64,000 nt of DNA, taken from positions 1 to 64,000 of the forward strand of contig NZ_CP108054.1 of the NCBI RefSeq assembly GCF_036173125.1, in the 5' to 3' direction. Within the stretch, counting starts at the first letter, position 1, and every line of letters starts with the position of its first letter. The DNA is from Streptomyces sp. NBC_00286. Lineage in GTDB: Bacteria; Actinomycetota; Actinomycetes; Streptomycetales; Streptomycetaceae. Positions 43,013-52,439 of this stretch are shown in pieces. The translations under genes and the position numbers were made by a program. The notes under the pieces were generated by a model. The model saw only the letters and a list, made by a program, of their open reading frames with translations, was not told where the DNA came from and did not search any database.

Positions 43013-43198
43013 ATGACATCCCGTCTTGCCCAGGTGGGCCGGGTAGCCCCTGCCATCACTGCACTCTTGGCCATGGTTGCCATCTGCCTCCTGGCCGCAC
43101 TCGGGCACACGGAGCAGATCACTGCTGTGGCGTTGTTCGGCGGAGCTGTCTTCGCTGGCGGCGCAATCGTCAACGTGACCGTCCATATCCGCCGCTGA
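43013..43198 (+). CDS. small membrane protein
   Basis: A 61-residue protein with two hydrophobic segments (APAITALLAMVAICLLAAL and TAVALFGGAVFAGGAIV). ATG 43013 is only 24 bases from the IS end, so the original 5' region may be lost and transcription may come from the IS. Confidence 0.5.
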   Translation: MTSRLAQVGRVAPAITALLAMVAICLLAALGHTEQITAVALFGGAVFAGGAIVNVTVHIRR

Positions 43199-43285
43199 CC
43201 TCCATGGTCAGGCGCGGCTAGCATGCGAAACGCCCCGCCCCCGGCGGCTGCAATGCCGGGGACGGGGCGTTGTCGTATCTGCGGG

Positions 43286-43546
43286 CTATCCGAGCCAGGT
43301 GATGGTGAGGACGGACAGGCGGCGCAGGGGCCGGTTCACCCAGTAGGTGAGGGACAGCTGGCCGACGGAGGCGTGGCGGACGTCCTCACCCTCGGGGTCA
43401 TCGGCGTTCCACTGCCGAAAGCCCCACGGGTCGCCGGCGGCGGCGTCCAGGACGTCCCACACCATGTCTTCCACGTGCTCGGGCAGGGTGTCGAGGACCT
43501 TCGCGGCCGGGGCGGAGAAACGGACCGCGTACGGCTGTGCGGTCAC
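43286..43546 (-). CDS. RelE/ParE-like toxin
   Basis: An 86-residue protein: YAVRFSAPAAKVLDTLPEHV, then a central WGFRQWNADD loop and a final strand pair (LSLTYWVNRPLRRLSVLTIT). This is the compact RelE/ParE fold pattern. GTG 43546 overlaps the stop of the upstream antitoxin gene. RelE toxins cleave mRNA on ribosomes while ParE members inhibit gyrase; I cannot tell which applies. Confidence 0.65.
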   Translation of the reverse strand: MTAQPYAVRFSAPAAKVLDTLPEHVEDMVWDVLDAAAGDPWGFRQWNADDPEGEDVRHASVGQLSLTYWVNRPLRRLSVLTITWLG

Positions 43547-43848
43547 CGGCGCCGCCCGCGGAGCTCCGCCATGTCGATGAACTCGCTGTCGTCGTATCCG
43601 GAGGCGACGAACGCGTCGACGGCCGGGGCAGAGGCGAGGCGGCCCTGCCACTCCTGGAGGACCTCGTACAGCGCGGCGAGGGAGAAGGTGCGGCGCGATT
43701 CCTCGAGGGCCGTCGCCCACTCCTGCTCGAAAGCCGGCACCCACCGCTCCGCACGCCGGTCGGCACGCAGCTGCGCGAGCAGTTCGGCCGGAGCTCCCGG
43801 GGCGGGGGCGTACGGGGTGACGGGTGCGTGGTCGGGCTGCGCGCTCAT
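43543..43848 (-). CDS. DUF6247-like antitoxin partner
   Basis: A 101-residue protein from ATG 43848 with GGGAGG upstream. It is helical (APAELLAQLRADRRAERWVP, then LYEVLQEWQGRLASAPAVDA) and similar to DUF6247 proteins that precede RelE-like genes in Streptomyces. Antitoxin first, toxin second, with a GTGA overlap, is the standard order for a type II module. Autoregulation is expected. Confidence 0.6.
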   Translation of the reverse strand: MSAQPDHAPVTPYAPAPGAPAELLAQLRADRRAERWVPAFEQEWATALEESRRTFSLAALYEVLQEWQGRLASAPAVDAFVASGYDDSEFIDMAELRGRRR

Positions 43849-43939
43849 CGGCTGGTCCTCCCGGCGGCGGGTCGTCACCTCACGGTACGCGCGCCAGGTG
43901 GCCGTGGATGCGGGCATGGGACAGATCCCTTCTGTCGGA

Positions 43940-44542
43940 TCAGAGCGCCGGCGACAGCGTGGGGGCCGGTGGTGATGGCTGAGTGAGGAACTGGCCGTAG
44001 GCGGTTTCAGCGAACCACCAGGCTTCGGGGGAGTGCCGCTTCACTCGCCACGGCCGCGGCTCCACCAACGTCTCCAGCTCCTCGTCAGGGTGCTGGAGGC
44101 AGACGCCGATGCCGCAGGAGCCGAACTCCAGCAGCTTCTCGGGGAAGTACACGCTGGGGGCCCTGGTCGTGATCACCCGGCGCGCGCACAACGCCGTGAA
44201 CTTCTCGGCCGCGTCCAGGGCCAGTTGAGAGGCGCTCGCCGCCCGCACCGTGGCCAGCCGCACCCGGCATGGCCGTGTGACGTGTCGGACGACCTGGTTG
44301 CCGGTGACGGTGCAGATTCCGGCCGGGCCCCGCGAGACGTAGGCGCGTTGGTGATCGGTGAGCGCCTCGAGCGGGACGGGAAGGCCGTGTGGGAGTGCCA
44401 TCAGTACATCCAGGCCGCCGAAGCCGTGACCGGTGGCGACCCCCAGGCCGGCGGCGCGACGCCGTTCGTGCTCCGCGTCGTCGATGTCGAGCTGCAGTTC
44501 CGCGACGCCGAAACCCGCGGGCGCAGGGACCGTTGCGAGCAT
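43940..44542 (-). CDS. hypothetical protein
   Basis: A 200-residue protein from ATG 44542 with GGGAGGGAG upstream. It has four cysteines in the second half (LCARRVITTRAPSVYF, then FGSCGIGVCLQHP). Not recognised. It is followed at a distance by the toxin-antitoxin pair on the same strand. Confidence 0.55.
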   Translation of the reverse strand: MLATVPAPAGFGVAELQLDIDDAEHERRRAAGLGVATGHGFGGLDVLMALPHGLPVPLEALTDHQRAYVSRGPAGICTVTGNQVVRHVTRPCRVRLATVRAASASQLALDAAEKFTALCARRVITTRAPSVYFPEKLLEFGSCGIGVCLQHPDEELETLVEPRPWRVKRHSPEAWWFAETAYGQFLTQPSPPAPTLSPAL

Positions 44543-44727
44543 CGCGTCTCCCTCCCACAGGATCAGGGCCAGGGCGAGGCCCACCGTGCGCAGGCGGGTC
44601 GGCCCATACGAACTCCCGCTGCACCCTGAAGAGTTATAGGTACCTCTTCTGCGGCGGGGCTCACTACGGTGGCCGCGGTTGTCAGACCGCACCGACCACG
44701 CGCAGTAGTAACAGGGGGAGAACTCTC

Positions 44728-45096
44728 ATGCGTAAACGCATCGTCACCGTCCTCGGCATTCTCGCGACGGCCTTCATGCTCGCCATCACGCCAGCTTCCG
44801 CACGTACCATCGGCCCAGGCGACACGATCTACGACGACGTCCCTGGCCACTTCTACTACGAGCGTTCGTGCGAGACCTACTACAGCCTGACTATCTCCTC
44901 TAAGAAGGCCGTGGCCAGCAAGAACCACTTGTCTGGCCACTGCGCCGGCCATGTCTGGCTCCGCATGATGGGCGACAGCTTGGGCGAGTGGAGCAACGAC
45001 CCGACGTCGGTCAAGCGGACCAGCCCCAGGGGCAAGTTCCGCTGGGCGTACATCAAGGGCTGCGCTGACTGCCACGCCTACATCGTGTACCCGTAG
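44728..45096 (+). CDS. small secreted protein
   Basis: A 122-residue protein with a signal peptide (MRKRIVTVLGILATAFMLAI, cleavage near ASA-RT) and a mature domain with four cysteines (ERSCETYY, SGHCAGHVW, KGCADCHAY). GGGGGAG precedes ATG 44728. Unknown function. The cysteine spacing suggests two disulfides. Confidence 0.6.
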   Translation: MRKRIVTVLGILATAFMLAITPASARTIGPGDTIYDDVPGHFYYERSCETYYSLTISSKKAVASKNHLSGHCAGHVWLRMMGDSLGEWSNDPTSVKRTSPRGKFRWAYIKGCADCHAYIVYP

Positions 45097-45158
45097 GTTC
45101 ACCGCATCAGAGAATCCGGGCGGGCCCACGTCACTGGCGGTGGCGGGGCTCGCTCGTG

Positions 45159-45818
45159 TCACGTTGCGGTCAGAAATCCTTCTGGCAGCCACACGGCGGC
45201 ATGGTCGTCGGTGGGAGCCGTCTCCGGTGGCCGTGACGCAGGCTCGTACGCGATCAGGAGGGCGACCTCCTGACGCTGGCCGGGCTCGCGGGCAGCGTCG
45301 ACGGCGGTGTGCCGAGGCTCAATAGTTGTCACCGTCATAGCCGGATGACGTGGCGCTGACGGCCGGCGGTCCACTTGCGGGCCGCCCAGGTTTCCCACAA
45401 CCCGCCCTCGTGGCGAACTCGCCCGGCTATCCTCCCGAGGTGGTTCGAGCGCCCCTGGGCCAGTGATCGAGCGGACTGTCGCATGCGCCTGCAGGGCCTT
45501 CCAGGCCGGGCGGAGCACTCCGGGCAGCTGGCCCAGCTGCTTGTCATTGACCTTGTCCAGGTCGATGCCGACCATGTCTACGGTGTCGCTGACGCCGTAG
45601 ACGAGGAGGCCGCCGCGGGTGTTGGTCATGGCGGCGACGTCCTTGGCGAACTCGTTCCACTGGCCTGGAACCGGTGAGACGGGCGGAAGGGCCTCCTTCC
45701 AGTCCAGGTCGTCACTCTCGCCGAGCTTGCGCTGCACGGCCTCGGCGACCATCTCGTACGTCACCGGCCCCGGCGGGTGGCCGAGGTATTCGTGCAGCCG
45801 GGTCCATGAACGTGCCAT
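45159..45818 (-). CDS. AlbA_2/Schlafen-like N-terminal domain protein, C-terminus atypical
   Basis: A 219-residue frame. Residues 30-90 match the AlbA_2 (ATP-binding, Schlafen-like) domain: SDDLDWKEALP and EFAKDVAAMTNTRGGLLVYG. After about residue 115 the sequence becomes Arg/Pro-rich and unlike the family, suggesting a frameshift or truncation, although a normal-looking tail (EVALLIAYEPASRPPETAP) returns later. Such proteins are often nucleic-acid-linked regulators or defence factors. Confidence 0.5.
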   Translation of the reverse strand: MARSWTRLHEYLGHPPGPVTYEMVAEAVQRKLGESDDLDWKEALPPVSPVPGQWNEFAKDVAAMTNTRGGLLVYGVSDTVDMVGIDLDKVNDKQLGQLPGVLRPAWKALQAHATVRSITGPGALEPPREDSRASSPRGRVVGNLGGPQVDRRPSAPRHPAMTVTTIEPRHTAVDAAREPGQRQEVALLIAYEPASRPPETAPTDDHAAVWLPEGFLTAT

Positions 45819-46004
45819 CCGAGCAGCGTAGTTCCCCAACTAGCGGGCAGTTCCGGGTTTCTGGCAGGAGCGCACTCGGCCGATGGCGACCAGCCGGTCG
45901 CTCCTCATGACTCGGCGCGTGGTGTCGCTCAACAGCGACCTGTGCCGCCCGCCGAGTAGCACCGCGCAGGCCCCCGACAGTCAGTAGCCCGTCGGCGAGG
46001 ATCT

Positions 46005-46898
46005 CTAGAGCCGGTCGAGTGCAGAACGGACCCTGTCGACTACGTACGGGAAGGTCGTTCTGTCCAGCACAAGTTGATACGCCTCCCGGGCGCCTTCGCT
46101 GTCACCCTGCGCAGCGAGCACTTCGCCCAACTGCTCGGCGGCGATCACAGCCATGCCCTTCTGGCTGTTCTCCACAACGAACCGCAACGCGGTGATGGCA
46201 TCCGCCGCGTGGCCCTTGCGCTTGCATACCTTCCCGACGTCCAACGCGGCAGCACAGGCGTGCTTGAGGCTGCTGGAATCCTTGTGGGAGTCCATGGCGG
46301 CGCGTAGCGCGATGCGGGCCGTGTCGATGTTGCCGGACTGCTCGCTGCTGAAGGCGAGCCACTCGGCGGCGACGGGAACGTAATCAGGGTGACCCGTGTC
46401 GATCACACGCTGCAACGCGCGATTAATCGCCGCCCCGCTCGCGGAGGCGTCGGCGACGCCGTGGCTCTCCTCGAGATCCTGCCACTCCAGTCCGGCGAGC
46501 CCCATCGCCGCGAGCGGCACGGACTCCGAGTCTCCGGAATCCATGCTTCGACGAAGGAGCAGACGTGCGGGCCGGACGAACTCACGCTGATAGGCCGCTA
46601 TGTGGGTGCCAAGCTTCAAGCTTTTCTCGGCGACGGACTTCTCCTCGTCGGAGCCGTCATCTTCTGCGCAGAGGTCGGCTGCCAGCAGATACGCCTCGTC
46701 GGCGGCTCGCCGATCATTGAGCTCGGACCGCACGATCCACAGGTGCAGCGCCCCACGAACGTTGTAGCGGGGGTTGGCGGAGGTAGCGGCCCGCTCAAAC
46801 GCCTCGGCCGCACCTTCCCTGTTGCCGCTGCTCGCCCGTCGGAGCCCCAGGTTGATCAACGCTCGTGCCGACCGGATCCGCAGTCTCAGGCTCGCCAT
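46005..46898 (-). CDS. TPR-repeat protein
   Basis: A 297-residue protein from ATG 46898 made of TPR-like helix pairs: GNREGAAEAFERAATSANPR, then DRRAADEAYLLAADLCAED, and near the end KGHAADAITALRFVVENS and QGDSEGAREAYQLVLD. No enzymatic domain is visible. It is probably a protein-protein interaction scaffold. It resembles the TPR half of the gene at 25.6 kb in style but not in sequence. Confidence 0.65.
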   Translation of the reverse strand: MASLRLRIRSARALINLGLRRASSGNREGAAEAFERAATSANPRYNVRGALHLWIVRSELNDRRAADEAYLLAADLCAEDDGSDEEKSVAEKSLKLGTHIAAYQREFVRPARLLLRRSMDSGDSESVPLAAMGLAGLEWQDLEESHGVADASASGAAINRALQRVIDTGHPDYVPVAAEWLAFSSEQSGNIDTARIALRAAMDSHKDSSSLKHACAAALDVGKVCKRKGHAADAITALRFVVENSQKGMAVIAAEQLGEVLAAQGDSEGAREAYQLVLDRTTFPYVVDRVRSALDRL

Positions 46899-47081
46899 AC
46901 GGGCATGTGTACACCACCAGCCTCGGATTGGCGCCGCACTGGATAGAACTGGCCGGTGGGTACTCCCACCAGTATGGACACGGCAGCTGTAGTTCGTGAA
47001 GCGTAGGGCGTCGTCGCTGGTCAGTGTGGCGGAGTGGGGTACCTGTGGGCATGGGTACGGCCACCTGCATCGTGATTGTTT

Positions 47082-47438
47082 GTGACGACGAATCAGAACG
47101 CGGTGGCCCGCGAGGTCCGGCCCCGACATGCGGCGTTCGCCGTCGAGGACATCGTCGAGGCGGTGCGGCACGTCCGTGTGGCGGGCGCCGAACTCCTCAG
47201 GATTCCGGCGAATTACTGCGACGACCTGGCGGCACCCTACGAATTCCCCGACGGGGAGCTGGAGACGTATCGCGAACTTGGCATTCTCTGCGACCGCGAC
47301 GAGCAGGGCGGGGAGTTCCGCCGCTGCTACACGGATACGGTCGGGTACGTCTTCTTCGAGATCGTCCAACGGACCGGCGGTTACCGCGGATACGGCGCCG
47401 CCAACGCCTTCGTACGCTTCGCCGCCCAACGACGGTAG
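47082..47438 (+). pseudogene. C-terminal HPPD-like (VOC) domain, truncated dehydroshikimate dehydratase type
   Basis: The 119-residue frame contains RPRHAAFAVEDIVEAVRHVR and EIVQRTGGYRGYGAANAFVR. This matches the C-terminal hydroxyphenylpyruvate-dioxygenase-like domain of QuiC-type 3-dehydroshikimate dehydratases, including the metal ligands His (RHAAF) and Glu (FFEIVQR). The N-terminal isomerase barrel is absent, so this is a fragment unless translated alone. Confidence 0.6.
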
Positions 47439-47465
47439 ACCCGTTGGGCGGCGAGGACCAGTGCC

Positions 47466-48539
47466 TCAGCGGGACACCGGGCGCAACCGCTGTTCCAGGA
47501 AGGAGACGACGGTCGGCCACGTCGGAGTCACGGGGCGGGCCGGCGTGCTGTGCCCGTTGCGTGTGGTCTCCTGGTAGGCACCCTGGCGGGTCTCGTCGTC
47601 GGTGAGCATGTCCTCCAGAGGCCCGTGCCCGGCTCGTGGGAAGGAGATCAGTCGTGCCTCCTCACCCGCGGCCGCGAGGGCGTCGTAGAGCAGGCGGCTC
47701 TGGTGGTACGGCACGAAGGGGTCCTGCTCGCCGTGGAAGATCAGGAACGGCGGGGTATGCCGCTCGCCGATGTAGGTGAGCGGGTTCGCCGCGACGACCT
47801 TGCCAGGGCAGACCGTGATGGTGCAGCCGAGCAGCAGCAACTCGGGTGAGCGGGCGTCGGAGTGGCAGTCCGTCAGCCCGAACGCCGAGTTGAACACCCT
47901 GCAGTCGTCCGGCATGTGTGCGTCCATCTGCAGGAAGTCGGTCGGCGGGTAGAACGGCACGGCCGCCTGGACAGCGCTGGACGGCCCGCGCGGGCCGACG
48001 TCGCCCTCCAGCTCCGGACGGTCGCCGGTGACCGCGGCCATCGCGGTCGTCCAGCCGCCCGATGAGTCGCCCATGATCGCGACGCGGTGCGGGTCCAGGT
48101 TGTACGTTCTGGCGTTCGCGCGCAGCCAGCGGATGGCGCCCTTGATGTCGTACAGCTGCGCCGGGAACTGCGCCTGCCCGCTGGAGCGGATCGCCACGCC
48201 CGCGACGGCGAATCCCCGCGGGTTGAGCTGTGCGGCCACCCTGTCGGCGCCGCGGCGTCCGCTGTCGGCCAGCCAGCCCGAGCCGCTGGAGAAGATCACC
48301 AGCGGGACCGGCTGCGCGGACCTGGGGACATAGAGGTCCAGCAAGTGGCCTTGAGTGCCGGGCGGTTGGGCGGGTGCGTAGGCGAGGTCCTTGGTGACTT
48401 CCACATCGGTCTGCGCCCGGGCGGGGGCTGCGGCCCCCGCAGCCGTGATGAGAACCACGGCTGCGGCGGCCGCCGCCAGTGCCCGAGGGATGCGCCCCGA
48501 GCGCAACTGACTCAGGTGTATCCCTGTGCGTAGCTGCAT
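47466..48539 (-). CDS. secreted alpha/beta hydrolase
   Basis: A 357-residue protein with an N-terminal signal peptide (RALAAAAAAVVLITAAGAAA, cleavage near ARA-QT). It has the esterase nucleophile motif GDSSGG (IMGDSSGGWTTAM), a late Asp (HGEQDPFVPY) and His (RAGHGPLED). It is similar to BD-FAE/acetylesterase-type enzymes. ATG 48539 has GAGGAG upstream. It is divergent from the carboxylesterase gene. Confidence 0.75.
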   Translation of the reverse strand: MQLRTGIHLSQLRSGRIPRALAAAAAAVVLITAAGAAAPARAQTDVEVTKDLAYAPAQPPGTQGHLLDLYVPRSAQPVPLVIFSSGSGWLADSGRRGADRVAAQLNPRGFAVAGVAIRSSGQAQFPAQLYDIKGAIRWLRANARTYNLDPHRVAIMGDSSGGWTTAMAAVTGDRPELEGDVGPRGPSSAVQAAVPFYPPTDFLQMDAHMPDDCRVFNSAFGLTDCHSDARSPELLLLGCTITVCPGKVVAANPLTYIGERHTPPFLIFHGEQDPFVPYHQSRLLYDALAAAGEEARLISFPRAGHGPLEDMLTDDETRQGAYQETTRNGHSTPARPVTPTWPTVVSFLEQRLRPVSR

Positions 48540-48881
48540 CGTGCCGACTCCTCTTCGAGGGGTTCGTGTGAGCTGAAGCCGAATGGAGCGATGGAACGAA
48601 CGAGACCGGGAGACCGAACGCCGACTGTCCGATGCGCCCGCGCCGACAGTGGCCGTGACGGGTGCCGGGACCGTGGTGTCACTCCGGCTGATCCGCCGGG
48701 CGAGCGACACGAAGGAGATCGTGAGCACGCAATTCGTTCGCCTGGTGAAATGTGGTTCACTCTGAGCAGGCATGAGTCTCAGGTTGCGGTGGGCGAGTGT
48801 CAATGGTGTTGCTCGAGGCGATTCCCGATCCCGACCCTTGCCCGTACCGGCTGCGACGCGGCGTTCTGTGAGGAGTCATCC

Positions 48882-50402
48882 ATGACCAAAAGCGAGTTTC
48901 CGGAGGCCATGACGGCGGCCGGTGCGGTCCGTGGCCGCCGTGAGGGCGGCCTGGCAGTCTTTCGCGGCATCCCGTACGCGCAGCCACCGGTGGGCGAGGC
49001 ACGCTTCGCGGCGCCGCGACCGGCGGACCGTTGGGACGGGGTACGGGAGGCCTTCGCGTTCGGTCCGCCTCCCCCGCAGGAGCCGTTCGGGCCCGAGGCG
49101 GCTCCCGCCGGACCCCCTCCGGCAGGTGACGACTGGCTGACGGTCAACATCTGGACGCCGGACGCCGACCCGGCGGCGCGCCGACCGGTGATGGTGTGGA
49201 TCTACGGGGGCGCCTACAAGTTCGGCTCCGCCGACGACCCCGCCTACGACGGCAGCCGCCTGGCGCGGGACGGCGACCTGATCGTGGTCACTCTCAACTA
49301 CCGTGTCGGCATCGAGGGGTTCGCCTCGGTCGAGGGCGCTCCCGCGAACCGGGCTCTGCTCGACCAGGTCGCGGCTCTGGAGTGGGTGCGCGAGAACATC
49401 ACCTCTTTCGGCGGCGACCCCGACCGGGTCACTGTCTTCGGCGAATCGGCCGGCGCCGGGTCCATCGCCGCGCTGATGGCCATGCCCCGGGCGCGGGGAC
49501 TGTTCCGGCGGGCCATCGCGCAAAGCGTGCCGGGTACCTTCTTCTCGGACGCGCTGGCCGCGGACATCGCCGAGACCTTGGCCGGTGAGCTCGGCCTGCG
49601 CCCGACGGTGGCCGACCTGTCCGGTGTGGACCCGCGCAAGCTGCCCCAGGCGGGTGCCACGCTGAGTGGTCGGATGCGCGAGTACGTGCACCGCTGGGGT
49701 CCGGTCGCCCTCACCCCGACCCCGTTCTCGCCCGTCGTCGACGGCGACGTTCTGCCCACCACACCGTGGGAGGCCCTGGCGGGCGGTGCCGCACGCGACG
49801 TGGAGCTGATCGCCGGGCACAACCGGGACGAGTACCGTCTCTTCCTCATGCTGGGCGGGATGCTCGGGCGGGTGGACGAGGGTCTGGCTTCGATGGCGCT
49901 GGGCCTGTTCGGGCCGACGCCGGACGCCGAGCACGCCTACCGCGCTGCGTTCCCGGACGCCTCGGCGGAGTACCTGTTCGAACTGGTCCAGTCCGACTGG
50001 CTGTTCCGCATGCCATCGCTGCACCTGGTGGAGGCCCAGGTGGCCGGTGGCGGCCGGGCGCACATGTACGACCTCACCTGGTCCGCTCCGGCGAACGGCG
50101 GCGCTCTCGGTGCCTGCCATGGCCTGGATGTACCGCTGGCCTTCGGTGTGTACGGCGGGCTCGGCGGCATGCTGACCGGACCGGCGCCCTCGCCCGCGAC
50201 CGAGGCGCTCTCCGCTCGCTTCCGCTCCGCGTGGACCGCGTTCGCGGCCACGGGCGACCCGGGCTGGGCGGCCTACGACAGCGAGCAGCGCCTCGTCCAG
50301 GTCCTTGACTCGGAACCGACGGTCGCCGCCTACCCGGAGGAGGCCTCCCGCCGCCTCTGGGAGCGGCACACCTTCGCCGCGTTGCCCTTGACGACGGCGT
50401 AG
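48882..50402 (+). CDS. carboxylesterase/lipase family protein (type B)
   Basis: A 506-residue type-B carboxylesterase. It opens with GRREGGLAVFRGIPYAQPPV and has the oxyanion region VMVWIYGGAYKFG, the nucleophile elbow TVFGESAGAGS, the Glu/Asp region in AGHNRDEYRLF and His in GACHGLDVPLAFG. GAGGAG precedes ATG 48882. It is probably cytoplasmic because no signal peptide is seen. Substrate not predictable. Confidence 0.82.
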   Translation: MTKSEFPEAMTAAGAVRGRREGGLAVFRGIPYAQPPVGEARFAAPRPADRWDGVREAFAFGPPPPQEPFGPEAAPAGPPPAGDDWLTVNIWTPDADPAARRPVMVWIYGGAYKFGSADDPAYDGSRLARDGDLIVVTLNYRVGIEGFASVEGAPANRALLDQVAALEWVRENITSFGGDPDRVTVFGESAGAGSIAALMAMPRARGLFRRAIAQSVPGTFFSDALAADIAETLAGELGLRPTVADLSGVDPRKLPQAGATLSGRMREYVHRWGPVALTPTPFSPVVDGDVLPTTPWEALAGGAARDVELIAGHNRDEYRLFLMLGGMLGRVDEGLASMALGLFGPTPDAEHAYRAAFPDASAEYLFELVQSDWLFRMPSLHLVEAQVAGGGRAHMYDLTWSAPANGGALGACHGLDVPLAFGVYGGLGGMLTGPAPSPATEALSARFRSAWTAFAATGDPGWAAYDSEQRLVQVLDSEPTVAAYPEEASRRLWERHTFAALPLTTA

Positions 50403-50465
50403 CGGTCTCCGCTCCCCACCATCCGGCCCGCGGTCGGCCAGGTCACCGCCTGGCCGACCGCGGTT

Positions 50466-50930
50466 CTTCGACACCGGTCGAGGACCGGCAACAACCACGG
50501 CCCCGGCACTCGTTGTGCACACGGCCGGTCACAGGCCGATGAGCCGCCGGTTCCCCGCCGGTGGACGCCGCATAGCGGGCCGGCTCGGTCGGCAGGATCA
50601 TCCTGGTGGCTCTCGCCACCGCGATGGTGGAGCCGCCGGCGGTCACGGCGTCACCCGTGCCGGTGGCGACGGCGCGGGTGTCGCCCTCGTAGCTGTACGC
50701 GCCCTGCCCGGAGGGGTAGGCGCCGCGCAGATCGAGGTGGCAGGAGCCGCTCGCGACGGTGGCCCTGGTCGTGAAGCCCACGCTCGAAGGCAGGCCGTCG
50801 AGGGCGGTGCCGACGCTCAGCGTGGTGCCGATCGTCCGGCCGGGGGCGGGGACGGCTTCGTGGACGATCACCTTGTCGGCGCGGGAGACGAGCGCGCGGC
50901 GTCGGGTAGGCGCTGGCCGAGGTCCAGGGA
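50466..50930 (-). pseudogene. fragment of a secreted or glycosidase-like protein
   Basis: The minus strand encodes LDLRGAYPSGQGAYSYEGDT, then GGSTIAVARATRMILPTEPA. This resembles a sugar-hydrolase beta domain, perhaps GH95, but starts and ends abruptly without signal or start codon. Low certainty on family. Confidence 0.35.
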
Positions 50931-50963
50931 AAACCGGTCGAAGAGCCCCCGGTCGTCGGCGAT

Positions 50964-51236
50964 GTGTGCGGTGCGCAGCGCCTGACCCGCGAGGGCGCAC
51001 GGCTGACGGTCCCGGGCAACCTGAACGACAACCAGATGCGCTTCGAGTCCCAGCTCTACGTGACCGCCGAGGGCGGCTCGGTCGGGGGCACGAACACCAA
51101 GGTGCGGGTCGACAACTCCGACGCCGTGACGATCGTCCTCGGCGCCGGCACGAACCACGCCGACAAGTACCCGGCCTACCGGGGCGAGGACCCCCACGAG
51201 CGAGTGACCAAGGTGGTCGACCGCGGCGTGCAGTAG
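50964..51236 (+). pseudogene. fragment of a GH95 (alpha-fucosidase-type) N-terminal domain
   Basis: The plus strand encodes RLTVPGNLNDNQMRFESQLY, then VTIVLGAGTNHADKYPAYRG and DPHERVTKVVD. These are characteristic of the middle of the GH95 N-terminal beta domain. No start is near and the catalytic domain is missing. It faces the other fragment head to head, which points to an old rearrangement. Confidence 0.5.
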
Positions 51237-51464
51237 GACTCCTGGGTCTTCGCTGAACACGTCCGCACCTCAGGCTTGCTGCTGCCGCGGTGCACCCGTC
51301 GGAACATGTCTGGATCTGGAGAAGGCGGCAGGGCGCGGTTTCGGGAGGAGCCTCGGCGGACCTATTGACGCGATTCGGGCAGGGACATAATCTCCGCTTG
51401 CATTTGTTCGGCACACGGACAGATGTTCGCAATGCGCACACACTCGTTCCTGTCAGGAGTCCCC

Positions 51465-52439
51465 ATGCAAAGGCGCGTTCTCGGGCTTGCCATAGCGGTA
51501 GTGACGGTCGCAGCCGCGGCCGGATGCGGATCTTCTTCCGGGGCCGGTGGTTCGTCCTCCTCGGACGGGGACAAGACCACCCAGGTCAAAGTGGGGATCA
51601 TCCCGATCGTCGATGTGGCACCCCTGTATCTGGGGCAGAAGAAGGGGTTCTTCAGCAGCCGCGGCATCGACCTGAAGATGGAGACCGCTCAGGGCGGTGC
51701 CGCGATCATCCCCGGCGTGGTGAGCGGTCAGTTCCAGTTCGGATTCAGCAACACCACGTCGCTGATGATCGCCCAGACCAAGGGTGTGCCGATCAAGTCC
51801 GTGGTCAACGGGACCGCCTCCACCGGTGACACCGGCAAGGACATCAGCGGAGTGGCCGTCAAGAAGGACAGCCCGATCAAGTCGGCCAAGGAACTTGCCG
51901 GCAAGACGGTGGCGGTGAACACCCTGCAGAACATCGGGGACACCACGGTCCGTGAGGTGGTGCGCAAGGACGGCGGCGACCCCTCGAAGGTCAAGTTCGT
52001 CGAGATGCCGTTCGACCAGATGCCGGCCGCGCTGGACGGCGGGCAGGTGGACGCCGCCTGGGTGGGCGAGCCCGCGCTGACCATCGCCAAGGGCCAGGGC
52101 GCCCGCGTCGTGGCATCGCCCTTCGCCGAGACCGACCCGAACCTCACCATCGCGACGTACTTCGCCTCCACCAAGCTGACCCAGGAGAACCCCGACCTGG
52201 TGAAGAAGTTCACCGAGGCGGTGACCGAGTCGCTGAAATACGCCTCCGAGCACCCGGACGAGGCACGTCAGATCGTCACGACCTACACCAAGATCGACGG
52301 CGAGGTGCTGAAGAAGTTGACGCTGCCGACCTGGCCGGCCGAGTACGACATGGCCTCCCTGGAGAAGCTGGCCTCGCTCGGCGAGCAGGACGGCATCTTC
52401 GGCGGTAAGAAGCCCGACTTGGATGCCCTGTTCTCATGA
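51465..52439 (+). CDS. ABC transporter substrate-binding lipoprotein (SsuA/NMT1-like)
   Basis: A 324-residue lipoprotein: lipobox AAAAGC with Cys21, then a Ser/Gly linker and an NMT1/SsuA-type domain (KVGIIPIVDVAPLYLGQKKG, then FFSSRGIDLKME, then LDGGQVDAAWVGEPAL). CAGGAG precedes ATG 51465. Family substrates include alkanesulfonates, taurine, thiamine precursors and aromatic acids; none can be picked from sequence. It overlaps the permease gene (ATGA), forming an operon of at least four genes. Confidence 0.85.
   Translation: MQRRVLGLAIAVVTVAAAAGCGSSSGAGGSSSSDGDKTTQVKVGIIPIVDVAPLYLGQKKGFFSSRGIDLKMETAQGGAAIIPGVVSGQFQFGFSNTTSLMIAQTKGVPIKSVVNGTASTGDTGKDISGVAVKKDSPIKSAKELAGKTVAVNTLQNIGDTTVREVVRKDGGDPSKVKFVEMPFDQMPAALDGGQVDAAWVGEPALTIAKGQGARVVASPFAETDPNLTIATYFASTKLTQENPDLVKKFTEAVTESLKYASEHPDEARQIVTTYTKIDGEVLKKLTLPTWPAEYDMASLEKLASLGEQDGIFGGKKPDLDALFS

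Noticed and set aside
46899..47429. Upstream extension of the minus-strand TPR gene to 47429
   Set aside because: Residues before ATG 46898 have no TPR pattern and overlap the clearly coding VOC/HPPD-like fragment on the plus strand.
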